From Polaribacter sp. Hel1_33_78 (GTDB lineage Bacteria > Bacteroidota > Bacteroidia > Flavobacteriales > Flavobacteriaceae), in NCBI RefSeq assembly GCF_900106075.1, contig NZ_LT629794.1, positions 310,001 through 374,000 of the forward strand: a stretch of 64,000 nucleotides of DNA, read 5' to 3'. The notes beneath the pieces were generated by a model. That model worked only from the letters and a program-made list of their open reading frames with translations. It did not search any database and was not told the origin of the DNA. Positions 7,677 to 16,377 of the stretch are shown here, piece after piece. Within the stretch, counting starts at the first letter, position 1; each line of letters starts with the position of its first letter. A program made the translations under genes and the position numbers.

Positions 7677-9482
7677 ATGGCATTAGTAACATCTAAAGAA
7701 ATTGCACAAGTTATTGGTTTCGAGAAGCTTGGTTTTCTCGGTACATTTACAGGTTGGTTACTTATAAAAATTTTGAGGATTTCTGTAATAAACAGCATTT
7801 ATAATAAGAATAAAGATAAACCTGTTTTAGATTTTTTAGAGGGTGTTATTGACGAGTTACAAATTGAATTTGAAGTACCTGAAGAAGATCTTAAGAGAAT
7901 ACCAAAAGACGGTCCTTTTATTTCGGTTTCGAATCATCCACTGGGTGGAGTAGATGGAATTTTAATCTTGAAATTGTTATTAGAACATCGTTCTGATTAT
8001 AAAACTCTTTCTAATTTTTTGATTCACAGAATTGAACCATTAAAGCCTCATACAATTGCTGTAAACCCCTTTGAGGATCATAAAGATGCTAAATCTAGTA
8101 TTGGAGGAATTAAACAAGCTTTAGGTCATATAAAAGCAGGGAATTCGTTAGGTGTTTTTCCCGCTGGAGAAGTTTCCACTTTTAAAGAAGGTAAGTTAAT
8201 GGTCGATAAGCCCTGGGAAGAAGGTGCTGTAAGATTAATAAAAAAAGCTGAAGTACCTATTATTCCAATTTATTTTCACGCCAAAAACAGTAAGTTTTTC
8301 TACATGTTAAATAAAATTAGTGGAACTTTAAGAACGGCAAAATTACCATCCGAATTGCTTAATCAAAAAAATAAGATTATAAAAATAAGAATTGGTAAAC
8401 CAATTTCTGTAAAGGATCAGAAAGAATTTGAAAACATTAACGCTTTTTCTGATTTTATAAGGAGGAAGACATATATGTTGGCCAATCCGTTTGAAAAAAA
8501 GAATAAGATTTTATCTACAGAAAAAATAAAAATAAAAAAATCTTCGAAAGAAATTACGCCTCAAAAAAGTATCGATTCCTTTGCTAAAGAAGTAGATGTT
8601 TTAAGAGAAAATAATGGAAGATTATTAGAAAGTAAAAATTATGAAGTTTTTTTTGCCAAGGCAAAACAGATACCCAATTTACTTCATGAGATAGGACGGC
8701 TGCGTGAAATTACTTTTAGAGATGTTGGTGAAGGAACAAAAAAATCTATTGATTTAGATAAGTATGATCGGTATTATTATCATATGTTTTTATGGGATAG
8801 AAAAGCTAATTGTTTGGCTGGATCTTATAGAATGGGTCTAGGAAAAGAGATTTACAAAAAGTATGGCATTAACGGTTTTTATGTGCAAACTTTATTTAGA
8901 ATTGAGCCAGAATTGCATCAAATGATGGAAAACACCATAGAAATGGGACGCGCTTTTATCATAAAAGAATATCAACAAAAGCCAATGCCTTTATTTTTGC
9001 TTTGGAAAGGGATTGTGCATGTAACTCTGCGTTATCCAGAACATAAGTATCTCATGGGCGGTGTTTCTATAAGCAATCAGTTTTCAGACTTTTCAAAATC
9101 GTTGATGATTGAGTTTATGAAATCTCATTATTACGATCCATATATAGCTCAATATATTTACCCAAAGAAAGAATTTAAAGTAAAATTAAAGGATGATGAC
9201 AAAGATTTTGTGTTTGACGCGACCAAAGCAGATATGCAAAAGTTTGATAAAATTATTGATGAGATTGAACCCGGAGCACTAAGGATTCCCGTTTTAATTA
9301 AAAAATATGTGAAGCAAAATGCACGTTTAGTTGCTTTTAATGTAGATCCAAAATTCAATAATGCAGTTGATGGGTTAATGTATATTAAAGTTGCAGATAT
9401 ACCCGAAAGTACCGTAAAACCAGTAATGGAAGAGTTTCAGGCAGAACTAGAACGGAAAGCTGCTGACCTCCAAAAGGCATAG
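7677..9482 (+). CDS. olsF: Bifunctional acyltransferase of ornithine lipid synthesis (OlsF-like)
   Basis: Two acyltransferase domains are fused in this 601-residue protein. The first (about residues 60-270) is PlsC-like: NHPLGGVDG at 86-94, then FPAGEVSTFKEGK and PIIPIYFHAKNS. The second (about 330-560) is a GNAT-type OlsB-like domain with LREITFRDVGEGT and GFYVQTLFRIEP. This order is that of OlsF, described in Flavobacterium johnsoniae and Serratia, which N-acylates ornithine and then O-acylates the lyso-lipid to give phosphorus-free ornithine lipid. The PlsC motif is H-X5-D rather than the classical H-X4-D. The protein would be membrane-associated. A general lysophospholipid acyltransferase is the alternative. 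Confidence 0.8.
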   Translation: MALVTSKEIAQVIGFEKLGFLGTFTGWLLIKILRISVINSIYNKNKDKPVLDFLEGVIDELQIEFEVPEEDLKRIPKDGPFISVSNHPLGGVDGILILKLLLEHRSDYKTLSNFLIHRIEPLKPHTIAVNPFEDHKDAKSSIGGIKQALGHIKAGNSLGVFPAGEVSTFKEGKLMVDKPWEEGAVRLIKKAEVPIIPIYFHAKNSKFFYMLNKISGTLRTAKLPSELLNQKNKIIKIRIGKPISVKDQKEFENINAFSDFIRRKTYMLANPFEKKNKILSTEKIKIKKSSKEITPQKSIDSFAKEVDVLRENNGRLLESKNYEVFFAKAKQIPNLLHEIGRLREITFRDVGEGTKKSIDLDKYDRYYYHMFLWDRKANCLAGSYRMGLGKEIYKKYGINGFYVQTLFRIEPELHQMMENTIEMGRAFIIKEYQQKPMPLFLLWKGIVHVTLRYPEHKYLMGGVSISNQFSDFSKSLMIEFMKSHYYDPYIAQYIYPKKEFKVKLKDDDKDFVFDATKADMQKFDKIIDEIEPGALRIPVLIKKYVKQNARLVAFNVDPKFNNAVDGLMYIKVADIPESTVKPVMEEFQAELERKAADLQKA

Positions 9483-9618
9483 TTGTATTTATTTTAGTTT
9501 AGAGGTAAAATGGCTTGTTTTTAGTAAGTCTGCCAAAAAAGCAGCTTTTATATTTGGTATAATTTTAGCTTTACAGATTCTATATTATTATTTCTATGCA
9601 GGTAGGAATTTAACTTAA
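9448..9618 (+). other. Open frame for a small hydrophobic peptide without a normal start codon
   Basis: After an in-frame TAG at 9445-9447 the frame stays open to TAA at 9616-9618. The last part reads as a plausible membrane peptide: KSAKKAAFIFGIILALQIL, then YYYFYAGRNLT. It contains no ATG, GTG or TTG; the only initiator-like codons are CTG at 9457 and 9460. It ends 5 bases before the small membrane protein gene at 9624. It may be a genuine tiny membrane protein with a rare start, a decayed gene, or chance. Confidence 0.25.
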
Positions 9619-9623
9619 ATATT

Positions 9624-9977
9624 ATGAAAACCTTTTTAAAAATTTTATTAACGGCTTTAGCAGTGATTGTTTTAGCTAATATTTTACCAGGAGTAACAGT
9701 AACTAGTTATGTAACTGCAATTATTGTTGCAGTTGTAATTTCGTTATTAAATATGTTTGTAAGACCGCTTTTGGTGTTTTTTACATTACCAGCGACCATT
9801 GTAACTTTAGGCTTATTTTTATTTGTAATAAACGCAATTATTATTTTATTAGCAGATAAGTTAATAGATGGTTTTGCTGTTTCAGGATTTTTTACAGCCT
9901 TCTTTTTTAGTATTTTACTGTCAATTTTTAGGTCAGTTTTGTTCTCACTTTTAAAAGAAGATAAGCCTAATTATTAA
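9624..9977 (+). CDS. Small four-helix membrane protein, PF04020 'phage holin 4_2' family
   Basis: This 117-residue protein is almost entirely hydrophobic, with four predicted membrane helices separated by short loops. The signature LLNMFVRPLLVFFTLPATIVTLGLF (split here by a loop after PLL) is typical of the family, found in most Bacteroidota, actinobacteria and cyanobacteria chromosomes. Despite the database name there is no phage context here, so lysis is not implied and the function is unknown. The 3' end overlaps the convergent sua5-like gene by 4 bases. Confidence 0.85.
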   Translation: MKTFLKILLTALAVIVLANILPGVTVTSYVTAIIVAVVISLLNMFVRPLLVFFTLPATIVTLGLFLFVINAIIILLADKLIDGFAVSGFFTAFFFSILLSIFRSVLFSLLKEDKPNY

Positions 9978-10933
9978 TGAAATGCCGCTCTTTGTAAACG
10001 ATCATTAACAGATTTCCCTAAACCAGTATCTGGTAATCTTTCTGCAATAATAACATCTAAATTCAAATGATCTAATTCATGCAAAGCATCATATAATTTT
10101 GCTCCAGCTTCATGTAAATCTTTATTTTTAGATAAGATAATTTCATAAGAAATAGCATCACTTTTATAAGAAGTATTAAAAGTTAAAATTCCGATTTTTT
10201 TATTTGGATATTTTTTAATTTCCTTAGTAATTGAAGAAGTTAAGATTGTTCGTGTTAGTGGAGAATAATGTTTGTCTAACATTCCTGGAGCATCAGGATT
10301 TTCTTTCTTTTTATTTTTTATTCGAACAGCACCAATTACAGCTTCAATATCCTCCAAAGCTAAAGCTCCTAATCTGTAAATAATTGGTTCATCATCCTCA
10401 AAACCTATAATGGTAGATTCAATTCCATTTTTACAAGAACCGCCATCTAAAACCATTTTTATATCATTTTTAAAATAACGTTCTACATGAGCTGGTTTTG
10501 TTGGGCTAATGTTGTTAAAAGGATTTGCACTTGGAGCCGCTAAAGGAAATGGCAATTGGTTTAAAAGGGTTATCGTTACAGGATGATTTGGTACACGCAC
10601 GGCAACCGTATCTTTGCCCGCAGTAATAATATCAGGAATATCTTTGTGCTTTTTTAAGACCAAGGTCATAGCGCCTGGCCAAAAATGTTTTGCTAAGATT
10701 TTTGCTTTCTTAGGAACTTCAGAAACAATCGTTTCTAAAACATCAACAGAGGAAATATGTACAATTAAAGGATTAAAAAAAGGGCGCTTTTTAGTTTTAA
10801 AAATACATTTAATCGCTTTCTCACTAAAGATATTTCCTGCTAAACCGTAAACGGTTTCAGTAGGTATGGCAACCAGTTCTTCGTTGGTTAACAGTGTGAT
10901 TGCTTTTTGTATGTCTTTAGAAATAATGCTCAT
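9974..10933 (-). CDS. L-threonylcarbamoyladenylate synthase (Sua5/YwlC type)
   Basis: The enzyme makes threonylcarbamoyl-AMP from threonine, bicarbonate and ATP, the first step of t6A37 tRNA modification in the cytoplasm. The N-terminal YrdC domain (about 1-200) is complete: VAIPTETVYGLAGN, FKTKKRPFFNPLIVHI, and LAAPSANPFNNISPT. The C-terminal part (about 220-319) is the extra Sua5 domain, with APGMLDKHYSP in the linker, so this is the long form (319 residues). The ATG at 10931-10933 starts directly at the conserved helix. It is convergent with the upstream membrane protein gene and lies 40 bases downstream of the pseudouridine synthase gene. Confidence 0.93.
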   Translation of the reverse strand: MSIISKDIQKAITLLTNEELVAIPTETVYGLAGNIFSEKAIKCIFKTKKRPFFNPLIVHISSVDVLETIVSEVPKKAKILAKHFWPGAMTLVLKKHKDIPDIITAGKDTVAVRVPNHPVTITLLNQLPFPLAAPSANPFNNISPTKPAHVERYFKNDIKMVLDGGSCKNGIESTIIGFEDDEPIIYRLGALALEDIEAVIGAVRIKNKKKENPDAPGMLDKHYSPLTRTILTSSITKEIKKYPNKKIGILTFNTSYKSDAISYEIILSKNKDLHEAGAKLYDALHELDHLNLDVIIAERLPDTGLGKSVNDRLQRAAFH

Positions 10934-10972
10934 AATTCATTTGCAAAATTACGGATTAAATTGATTTATTTT

Positions 10973-12649
10973 TTAAAAATCAGCAGCAACAGTAAAACTC
11001 ATTTTTTTATTTGTGAATGGATGCATAAATTCAATAAATTCAGCATGAAGGTGTAATCTATTTGTCTTTTTTCCATACAAATCATCACCAATAATTGGAG
11101 TATTTAAGCCGTCTTTATGTGCGGCATGTACTCTTAATTGATGCGTTCTACCTGTTATAGGGTAAAAATAAACACGCGTTTTTCCATTTTCTCTTTGGAT
11201 GACTTCCCAATTTGTTTTCGCATTTTTTCCATATTCGAAATCTACTAGCTGTTTAGGTCTATCTTCTAAATCAACACGTAAAGGCAATTTTATTGTTCCT
11301 TTATTTTCCGATAAATTTCCATCTAATAAAGCCACATAACGTTTTTTAATGGTTCTATTTATAAACTGACCTTGTAAAATTTTATTAGCTTCTTTTGTTT
11401 TGGTCAATAATAAAATTCCAGAGGTAGACATGTCTAAACGATGCACAATTAAAGGACCTTTTGCAGCAGGGTATTTTTCTTTAATTCTGCTATAAACAGA
11501 GTCATTTATTTCTTTACCAGGGACAGACAATAATTCTGTAGGTTTATGAACAACAATTAAAACATCATCTTCATAAATAATTTTTAGTTCTTGTTTATCG
11601 GCTAGGTTTTCTAATAATAAATTATCATCCATGACTACCCCATTGAGCATGTGCGATAAAATAGGTTTACATCGACCCTGACAAGCAGGATAATAGTTTT
11701 TATGTTTTCTTATGGCTAAATTTGGTGAAATACCCCACCAAAATTCTGCCATTACAATCGGCTTTAAATCGCTAGCAAAAGCATAATTTAATAATTTTGG
11801 GGCGGAACACTCTCCTGACCCTGCGGGAGGTTTTATTGCTGGATTAGCAAAAATATCTAACAAATTTTTATGCTCTTTTTGTTGATTTAAAAACGAGTAT
11901 TTACTAAATAATGTTTGTTGTAAATAGTTAGATTTTTCTTTTCGTTCTTTTCTAAGAGCAGTAATTTTATCTTCAAAAATGATTAGTTTTTTGCTGTTTT
12001 TTTCAAGTTTAAGATCATAATATTCTTGCAGTTCTTTATATAAAAATTGATCATTATAACTTTCTTGCATTAATTTTTTTGTCAGAGCTTTAAACTCTAA
12101 ATCATCTAAAATTAAAATTGCATTTTTCTTATGAAGTTTTCTGCTAGATTTAGAAAGCTTCATTTTCTTTCTCTGATTTTCTAAACTTTCAGCAATCGTT
12201 TTCTTAAGTTTTGTTTGCGTTTTTTTTAAAGCTAAATAAGCTTTATTACTTTCCAGAATAGTTAATTGATTATTAATTTCATCAATTTCTATTTCCCCTT
12301 TTATATAAAAACTACCTTTTGTTCTCATGTTAAAAACAGGAGGAACAAATTTTTTCGGCAAACTTTTATCTGCTAATTTTCCAGAAAAAGCTGCGAGATA
12401 CCCAATTTCATTTTGTTGGTTTTGAACAACTAATACTCCAAACATTTTTCCAATTGGTAAATCAGTTTGAGATGCATCTAATCCAAAGTTATGGGTAAAA
12501 TCAGTTTGAGATTCTAAATAATCTTGTAATTCTTTTACTGCAATTTTTGCAAGCAAATGTGGTTCATAATAAAACGGAAAGGTAAACTTTTTTGGAGTTT
12601 TTATTCCTGCTATAGAAGTGGTGAAATTTTGAAAATATGTCGAATCCAA
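10973..12649 (-). CDS. RluA-family RNA pseudouridine synthase with a long N-terminal extension
   Basis: The C-terminal part (about 340-558) is a complete RluA catalytic domain: IIYEDDVLIVVHKP, then HRLDMSTSGILLL with the catalytic Asp near residue 404, then RTHQLRVHAAH. It would convert uridine to pseudouridine in rRNA or tRNA. The first 330 residues are extra. They include a lysine/glutamate-rich coiled-coil stretch (about 130-265) and a conserved-looking block with PAGSGECSAPKLLNYA, EFWWG and YPACQGRCKP, whose Cys residues could bind metal. The frame has no ATG near its start; TTG at 12647-12649 is the only suitable initiator. This long form is known in Bacteroidota and some gamma-proteobacteria. 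Target uridine unknown. Confidence 0.85.
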   Translation of the reverse strand: MDSTYFQNFTTSIAGIKTPKKFTFPFYYEPHLLAKIAVKELQDYLESQTDFTHNFGLDASQTDLPIGKMFGVLVVQNQQNEIGYLAAFSGKLADKSLPKKFVPPVFNMRTKGSFYIKGEIEIDEINNQLTILESNKAYLALKKTQTKLKKTIAESLENQRKKMKLSKSSRKLHKKNAILILDDLEFKALTKKLMQESYNDQFLYKELQEYYDLKLEKNSKKLIIFEDKITALRKERKEKSNYLQQTLFSKYSFLNQQKEHKNLLDIFANPAIKPPAGSGECSAPKLLNYAFASDLKPIVMAEFWWGISPNLAIRKHKNYYPACQGRCKPILSHMLNGVVMDDNLLLENLADKQELKIIYEDDVLIVVHKPTELLSVPGKEINDSVYSRIKEKYPAAKGPLIVHRLDMSTSGILLLTKTKEANKILQGQFINRTIKKRYVALLDGNLSENKGTIKLPLRVDLEDRPKQLVDFEYGKNAKTNWEVIQRENGKTRVYFYPITGRTHQLRVHAAHKDGLNTPIIGDDLYGKKTNRLHLHAEFIEFMHPFTNKKMSFTVAADF

Positions 12650-12816
12650 AAAACAATGATTTTTTTATAAGTCAAAGGTAAAGTAAAAGGCGGAATTAAA
12701 AATCGATAAATTTATAGTGTTTTCAAAACATGAATTGTTAGAAAGAAATCCTCATTCTGTTTAATCTTTGACTGCTACTCTAAACTTTAAGTACAATAAT
12801 TTTTCAGACTCTTTTA

Positions 12817-13194
12817 TCAACTAGCACATGGAGAAAATAGTAAATCTGTAGGGTTATCAATATCGTATAAATATGTATATCCTTTTGATTCCTTCTTACA
12901 AAAAGGTTCTAAAAAATTTATCATTTTTATAAAGCCTTCAATAGTTAAAATGCAGAAAAACGTTTCTTTATCTTTTGTTAATATGCCTTCGTCAGATTTG
13001 AATAATCCAAAAATTAGATTGTAGTTAGTGGTGTTTATAAAATCTATTTGCGATAAATCTAGTTTTTGTTTTTTTTCAATTATTATTTCTTTTAAAAGAT
13101 CTCTAAATAGAATTGCTTCAGCCTTGTTAAAGTCGAAGAGACGAACAATGTTTTCGCCTAGACCATTTACATTTTCAATATAATCTAATTCCAT
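12817..13194 (-). CDS. Hypothetical protein, 125 aa, downstream of polA
   Basis: I do not recognise this protein. It is small, acidic at the N-terminus (MELDYIENVNGLGENIVRLF) and has a mixed helix/strand pattern, with no signal peptide or membrane segment. A stretch near residues 75-100 (TFFCILTIEGFIKMINFLEPF) looks like a strand followed by an amphipathic helix, and a Cys/Ser tail ends the protein. Its ATG (13192-13194) is 9 bases downstream of the polA stop, so it should be co-transcribed with polA and perhaps translationally coupled. Confidence 0.7.
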   Translation of the reverse strand: MELDYIENVNGLGENIVRLFDFNKAEAILFRDLLKEIIIEKKQKLDLSQIDFINTTNYNLIFGLFKSDEGILTKDKETFFCILTIEGFIKMINFLEPFCKKESKGYTYLYDIDNPTDLLFSPCAS

Positions 13195-13203
13195 TTTTAT
13201 TTT

Positions 13204-16050
13204 TTAATGAGCCTCCAACCAATTTTCTCCTATTCCCATTTCAACATCTAATGGAACACTCATTTTAAAAGCATTTTCCATTTCGTATTTTATAATTGGC
13301 TGTATCATTTCTAACTCGTCTTTATGTGCATCAAAAACCAATTCATCATGCACTTGCAATAACATTTTTGATTTAAAGTTTTCTTTCTTAAAACGATTAT
13401 GAATATTAATCATTGCTAGCTTTATAATATCTGCAGCAGAACCTTGGATAGGTGCATTTACAGCATTTCTTTCCGCACCACTTCTAACCATAGCATTTCT
13501 AGAATTGATGTCTTTTAAATACCTGCGCCTGTTTAAAACCGTTTCTACATATCCGTGCTCTCTGGCAAAATCTACTTGTGCAGACATGTATGCTTTTAAT
13601 TTTGGATAGGTTTCATAATAGGTTTCAATTAGCTCTTTAGCCTCACTTCTAGACAAATCGGTTTGGTTGCTCAATCCGAATGCTGAAACGCCATAAACAA
13701 TTCCGAAATTAACAGTTTTTGCATTACTTCTTTGTTCACGAGTTACTTCATTTAAAGGAACATTAAATACTTTAGCAGCGGTGGAAGCATGAATATCCTC
13801 TCCATTCTTAAAAGCATTGATCATATTTTCTTCTTCACTTAAAGAAGCGATAATTCGCAATTCAATTTGAGAATAGTCTGCCGCTAATAAAACATAATTT
13901 TCATCTCTTGGGATAAAAGCTTTACGCACTTCACGTCCGCGTTCTGTTCTAATAGGTATATTCTGCAAATTAGGGTTGTTAGAACTTAAGCGCCCAGTTG
14001 CAGCAACAGCTTGCATATATTGCGTATGAATCCTTCCAGTTTTTGGGTTTACTTCATTTGGCAATGCATCTACATAGGTACTTTGTAATTTTTTATATTG
14101 ACGGTATTCTTGAATATCTCTTATAATTTGATGGTCTTTTGCCAAGAAGGATAAGATGTCTTCACCGGTTTTGTATTGCCCAGTTTTTGTCTTTTTTGGT
14201 TTGGCCACCAATTGCATATTCTCAAACAAAACAATTCCTAATTGTTTAGGCGAAGCAATATTAAATTCTTCTCCTGCTTGCTCGTAAATACTCTTTTCTA
14301 ATCGGTTTATATCATCAGTCAATGCAACGGATAATTCTTTTAAGAAATCAGAATTCAGATTTATGCCTTCAATTTCCATTGCTGTTAGAACAGAAACTAG
14401 CGGCAATTCAATTTGATTAAATAGCTTGGTCACATTTCCGCTTTCTAATTCTTTGGTAAAATGTTCTTTTAATTGAAGCGTAATATCTGCATCTTCAACA
14501 GCATATTCTGTTTGCTCTTTAATAGAGACTACTCTCATAGAAAGTTGGTTTTTCCCTTTTTTACCAATCAATTCTGTAATTGATACTGGTTGATAATTTA
14601 AATAGGTTTCTGCCAGCATATCCATAGTATGGCGCATATCTGGATTTATCAGATAATGGGCAATCATGGTATCAAACAATTTCCCTTTTACTGGCATATT
14701 ATAGTTTGATAAAACTTTGATGTCATATTTTAAATTATGACCAATTTTTTCAATTTCTGATTCAAAAAACGGTCTAAATTCTTCTAGAATCGTTTTCGTT
14801 TCTTCCTGATTTTCTGGGAATGCAACATAATACCCTTTCCCAATTTCAAAAGAAAAAGCGATTCCAATTAATTCAACTTCTAAGGCTTTTAAACCAGTCG
14901 TTTCTGTATCAAAACAAACTGAATTTTGTTGCATTAATTTGCTAATTAATAATTTTCTAGAGAATGGAGAGTCTATATGTTGATAAAAATGACTCGTATT
15001 TTTTATGGTTTTAAATCCGGATGCAACTTCGGCTTCAGAAATACTTCCGGTTCCGGGAGCTGCAAATAAATCAAATTGTCCTTCCGGACTTGAAACTGCT
15101 TTTTTAGGGGAAACGTTTGTTTTTTCTTTTGTAGAACTTTCTACTGAATTTGTTTTTACTGCATTTTCAATAGCAAAAGTTCTGGTGAAGTTCGTTAATA
15201 AATTTCGAAACTCTAATTCGTTAAAAAGCTCAGTAACTTTCTCAATATTTGGCTGATCTAATTCAAAATCTTTGGCATGAAAAGATACAGGAACATCTAA
15301 CATAATGGTTGCTAGTTGTTTCGAAAGTAAGCCCAATTCTTTAGCGCCTTCTACTTTTTCTTTCATTTTTCCTTTTAGCTCATGCGTGTTCGCGAACAAG
15401 TTCTCCATAGAACCATAAGTGGCTAAAAATTTCTTTGCAGTTTTTTCTCCAACGCCAGGTAAACCTGGGATATTATCTGCAGAATCGCCCATCATTCCTA
15501 AAAAATCAATAACTTGTTCTGGTCTTTCTACTCCAAATTTTTCTTGTATTTCTGGTACTCCCCAAATATCGTAACCACCTCCAAAACGAGGCTTATACAT
15601 AAAAATATTTTTTGAAACTAGCTGTGCAAAATCTTTATCTGGAGTAACCATAAAGGTTTTGTACCCTTCTTTTTCGGCTTGCTTAGAAAGGGTTCCAATA
15701 ACATCATCAGCCTCAAAACCTTCTTTTACCATAATAGGTATGTGCATGGCTTTTAGAATCTCTTGAATGTATGGCACTGCAATTTTAATTGCTTCTGGAG
15801 TTTCGTCTCTGTTGGCTTTGTAGGCTTCAAACATTTCTACCCTATCTACACTTCCGCCTTTGTCAAAACAAACTGCTAAATGATCAGGTCTTTCTCGTTT
15901 TATTACATCTAATAGAGAGTTCATAAAACCCATAATGGCAGAAGTATCTAATCCTTTGGAATTAATTCTCGGATTTTTTATAAATGCGTAATATCCTCTA
16001 AAAATTAATGCAAAAGCATCTACTAAAAAAACTCTTTTTTGATCTGACAT
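13204..16050 (-). CDS. polA: DNA polymerase I
   Basis: At 948 residues this is full-length PolA, acting in Okazaki fragment maturation and repair. The 5'-3' exonuclease occupies about 1-290 (DAFALIFRGYYAF, EADDVIGTLS, GDSADNIPGLPGVGEKTA). The 3'-5' exonuclease spans about 360-540 and appears active because its acidic residues remain (CFDTETTG, HNLKYDIKVL, YAVEDADITL). The polymerase domain spans about 560-948, with LLAADYSQIELRI, RSNAKTVNFGIVYG and QVHDELVFDAH. Start ATG at 16048-16050. A small gene of unknown function follows directly. No Bacteroidota-type promoter with a convincing fit is seen just upstream. Confidence 0.97.
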   Translation of the reverse strand: MSDQKRVFLVDAFALIFRGYYAFIKNPRINSKGLDTSAIMGFMNSLLDVIKRERPDHLAVCFDKGGSVDRVEMFEAYKANRDETPEAIKIAVPYIQEILKAMHIPIMVKEGFEADDVIGTLSKQAEKEGYKTFMVTPDKDFAQLVSKNIFMYKPRFGGGYDIWGVPEIQEKFGVERPEQVIDFLGMMGDSADNIPGLPGVGEKTAKKFLATYGSMENLFANTHELKGKMKEKVEGAKELGLLSKQLATIMLDVPVSFHAKDFELDQPNIEKVTELFNELEFRNLLTNFTRTFAIENAVKTNSVESSTKEKTNVSPKKAVSSPEGQFDLFAAPGTGSISEAEVASGFKTIKNTSHFYQHIDSPFSRKLLISKLMQQNSVCFDTETTGLKALEVELIGIAFSFEIGKGYYVAFPENQEETKTILEEFRPFFESEIEKIGHNLKYDIKVLSNYNMPVKGKLFDTMIAHYLINPDMRHTMDMLAETYLNYQPVSITELIGKKGKNQLSMRVVSIKEQTEYAVEDADITLQLKEHFTKELESGNVTKLFNQIELPLVSVLTAMEIEGINLNSDFLKELSVALTDDINRLEKSIYEQAGEEFNIASPKQLGIVLFENMQLVAKPKKTKTGQYKTGEDILSFLAKDHQIIRDIQEYRQYKKLQSTYVDALPNEVNPKTGRIHTQYMQAVAATGRLSSNNPNLQNIPIRTERGREVRKAFIPRDENYVLLAADYSQIELRIIASLSEEENMINAFKNGEDIHASTAAKVFNVPLNEVTREQRSNAKTVNFGIVYGVSAFGLSNQTDLSRSEAKELIETYYETYPKLKAYMSAQVDFAREHGYVETVLNRRRYLKDINSRNAMVRSGAERNAVNAPIQGSAADIIKLAMINIHNRFKKENFKSKMLLQVHDELVFDAHKDELEMIQPIIKYEMENAFKMSVPLDVEMGIGENWLEAH

Positions 16051-16377
16051 TGTATGTTAAATTGTGGAATATAAAACTACGAAACTTAATTTGGCTGATA
16101 AAATAGTATTCGTGATTTTATGAATCAAAAAAAATAAATAATTTAAGCAAAGAAAAAGTATGATATATATGCTTGGATGATTTGATAAAAGATGAATATA
16201 TATATATATAAAAGACCAAAGAAATTAAAAAAAAACTAAAGCTCTGAGAATAAATCATAAGGGAAGCTCAATTTAATTATAAACTTAAACTCATAAATTT
16301 TCGGCATTTATTGTTAAACTCTTCTAAAAACTAAATTAGTAAACCATTAAAGAATTAAATTTGTAAAAACTTTTTTT
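16051..16377. other. Divergent intergenic region polA / metallophosphoesterase gene
   Basis: These 327 bases are very AT-rich and separate divergently transcribed genes, so both promoters should lie here. An alternating (AT)n tract occupies about 16196-16211. The only promoter-like element I can support is at 16356-16363 for the plus-strand gene. I see no RNA gene, repeat family or supported reading frame. Confidence 0.6.
16356..16363 (+). promoter_or_regulatory. -7 element for the metallophosphoesterase gene
   Basis: TAAATTTG matches TAnnTTTG and ends 14 bases before the ATG at 16378, predicting a leader under 10 bases. The -33 position shows only a partial match (TTAG). Confidence 0.45.

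Noticed and set aside
9624..9977. 'Phage holin' family name as a hint of a prophage
   Set aside because: The PF04020 family is widespread on chromosomes, and no phage genes lie nearby.
16196..16211. Alternating AT tract upstream of the metallophosphoesterase gene
   Set aside because: Simple tract in an AT-rich intergenic region; no evidence of function, repeat family or origin.
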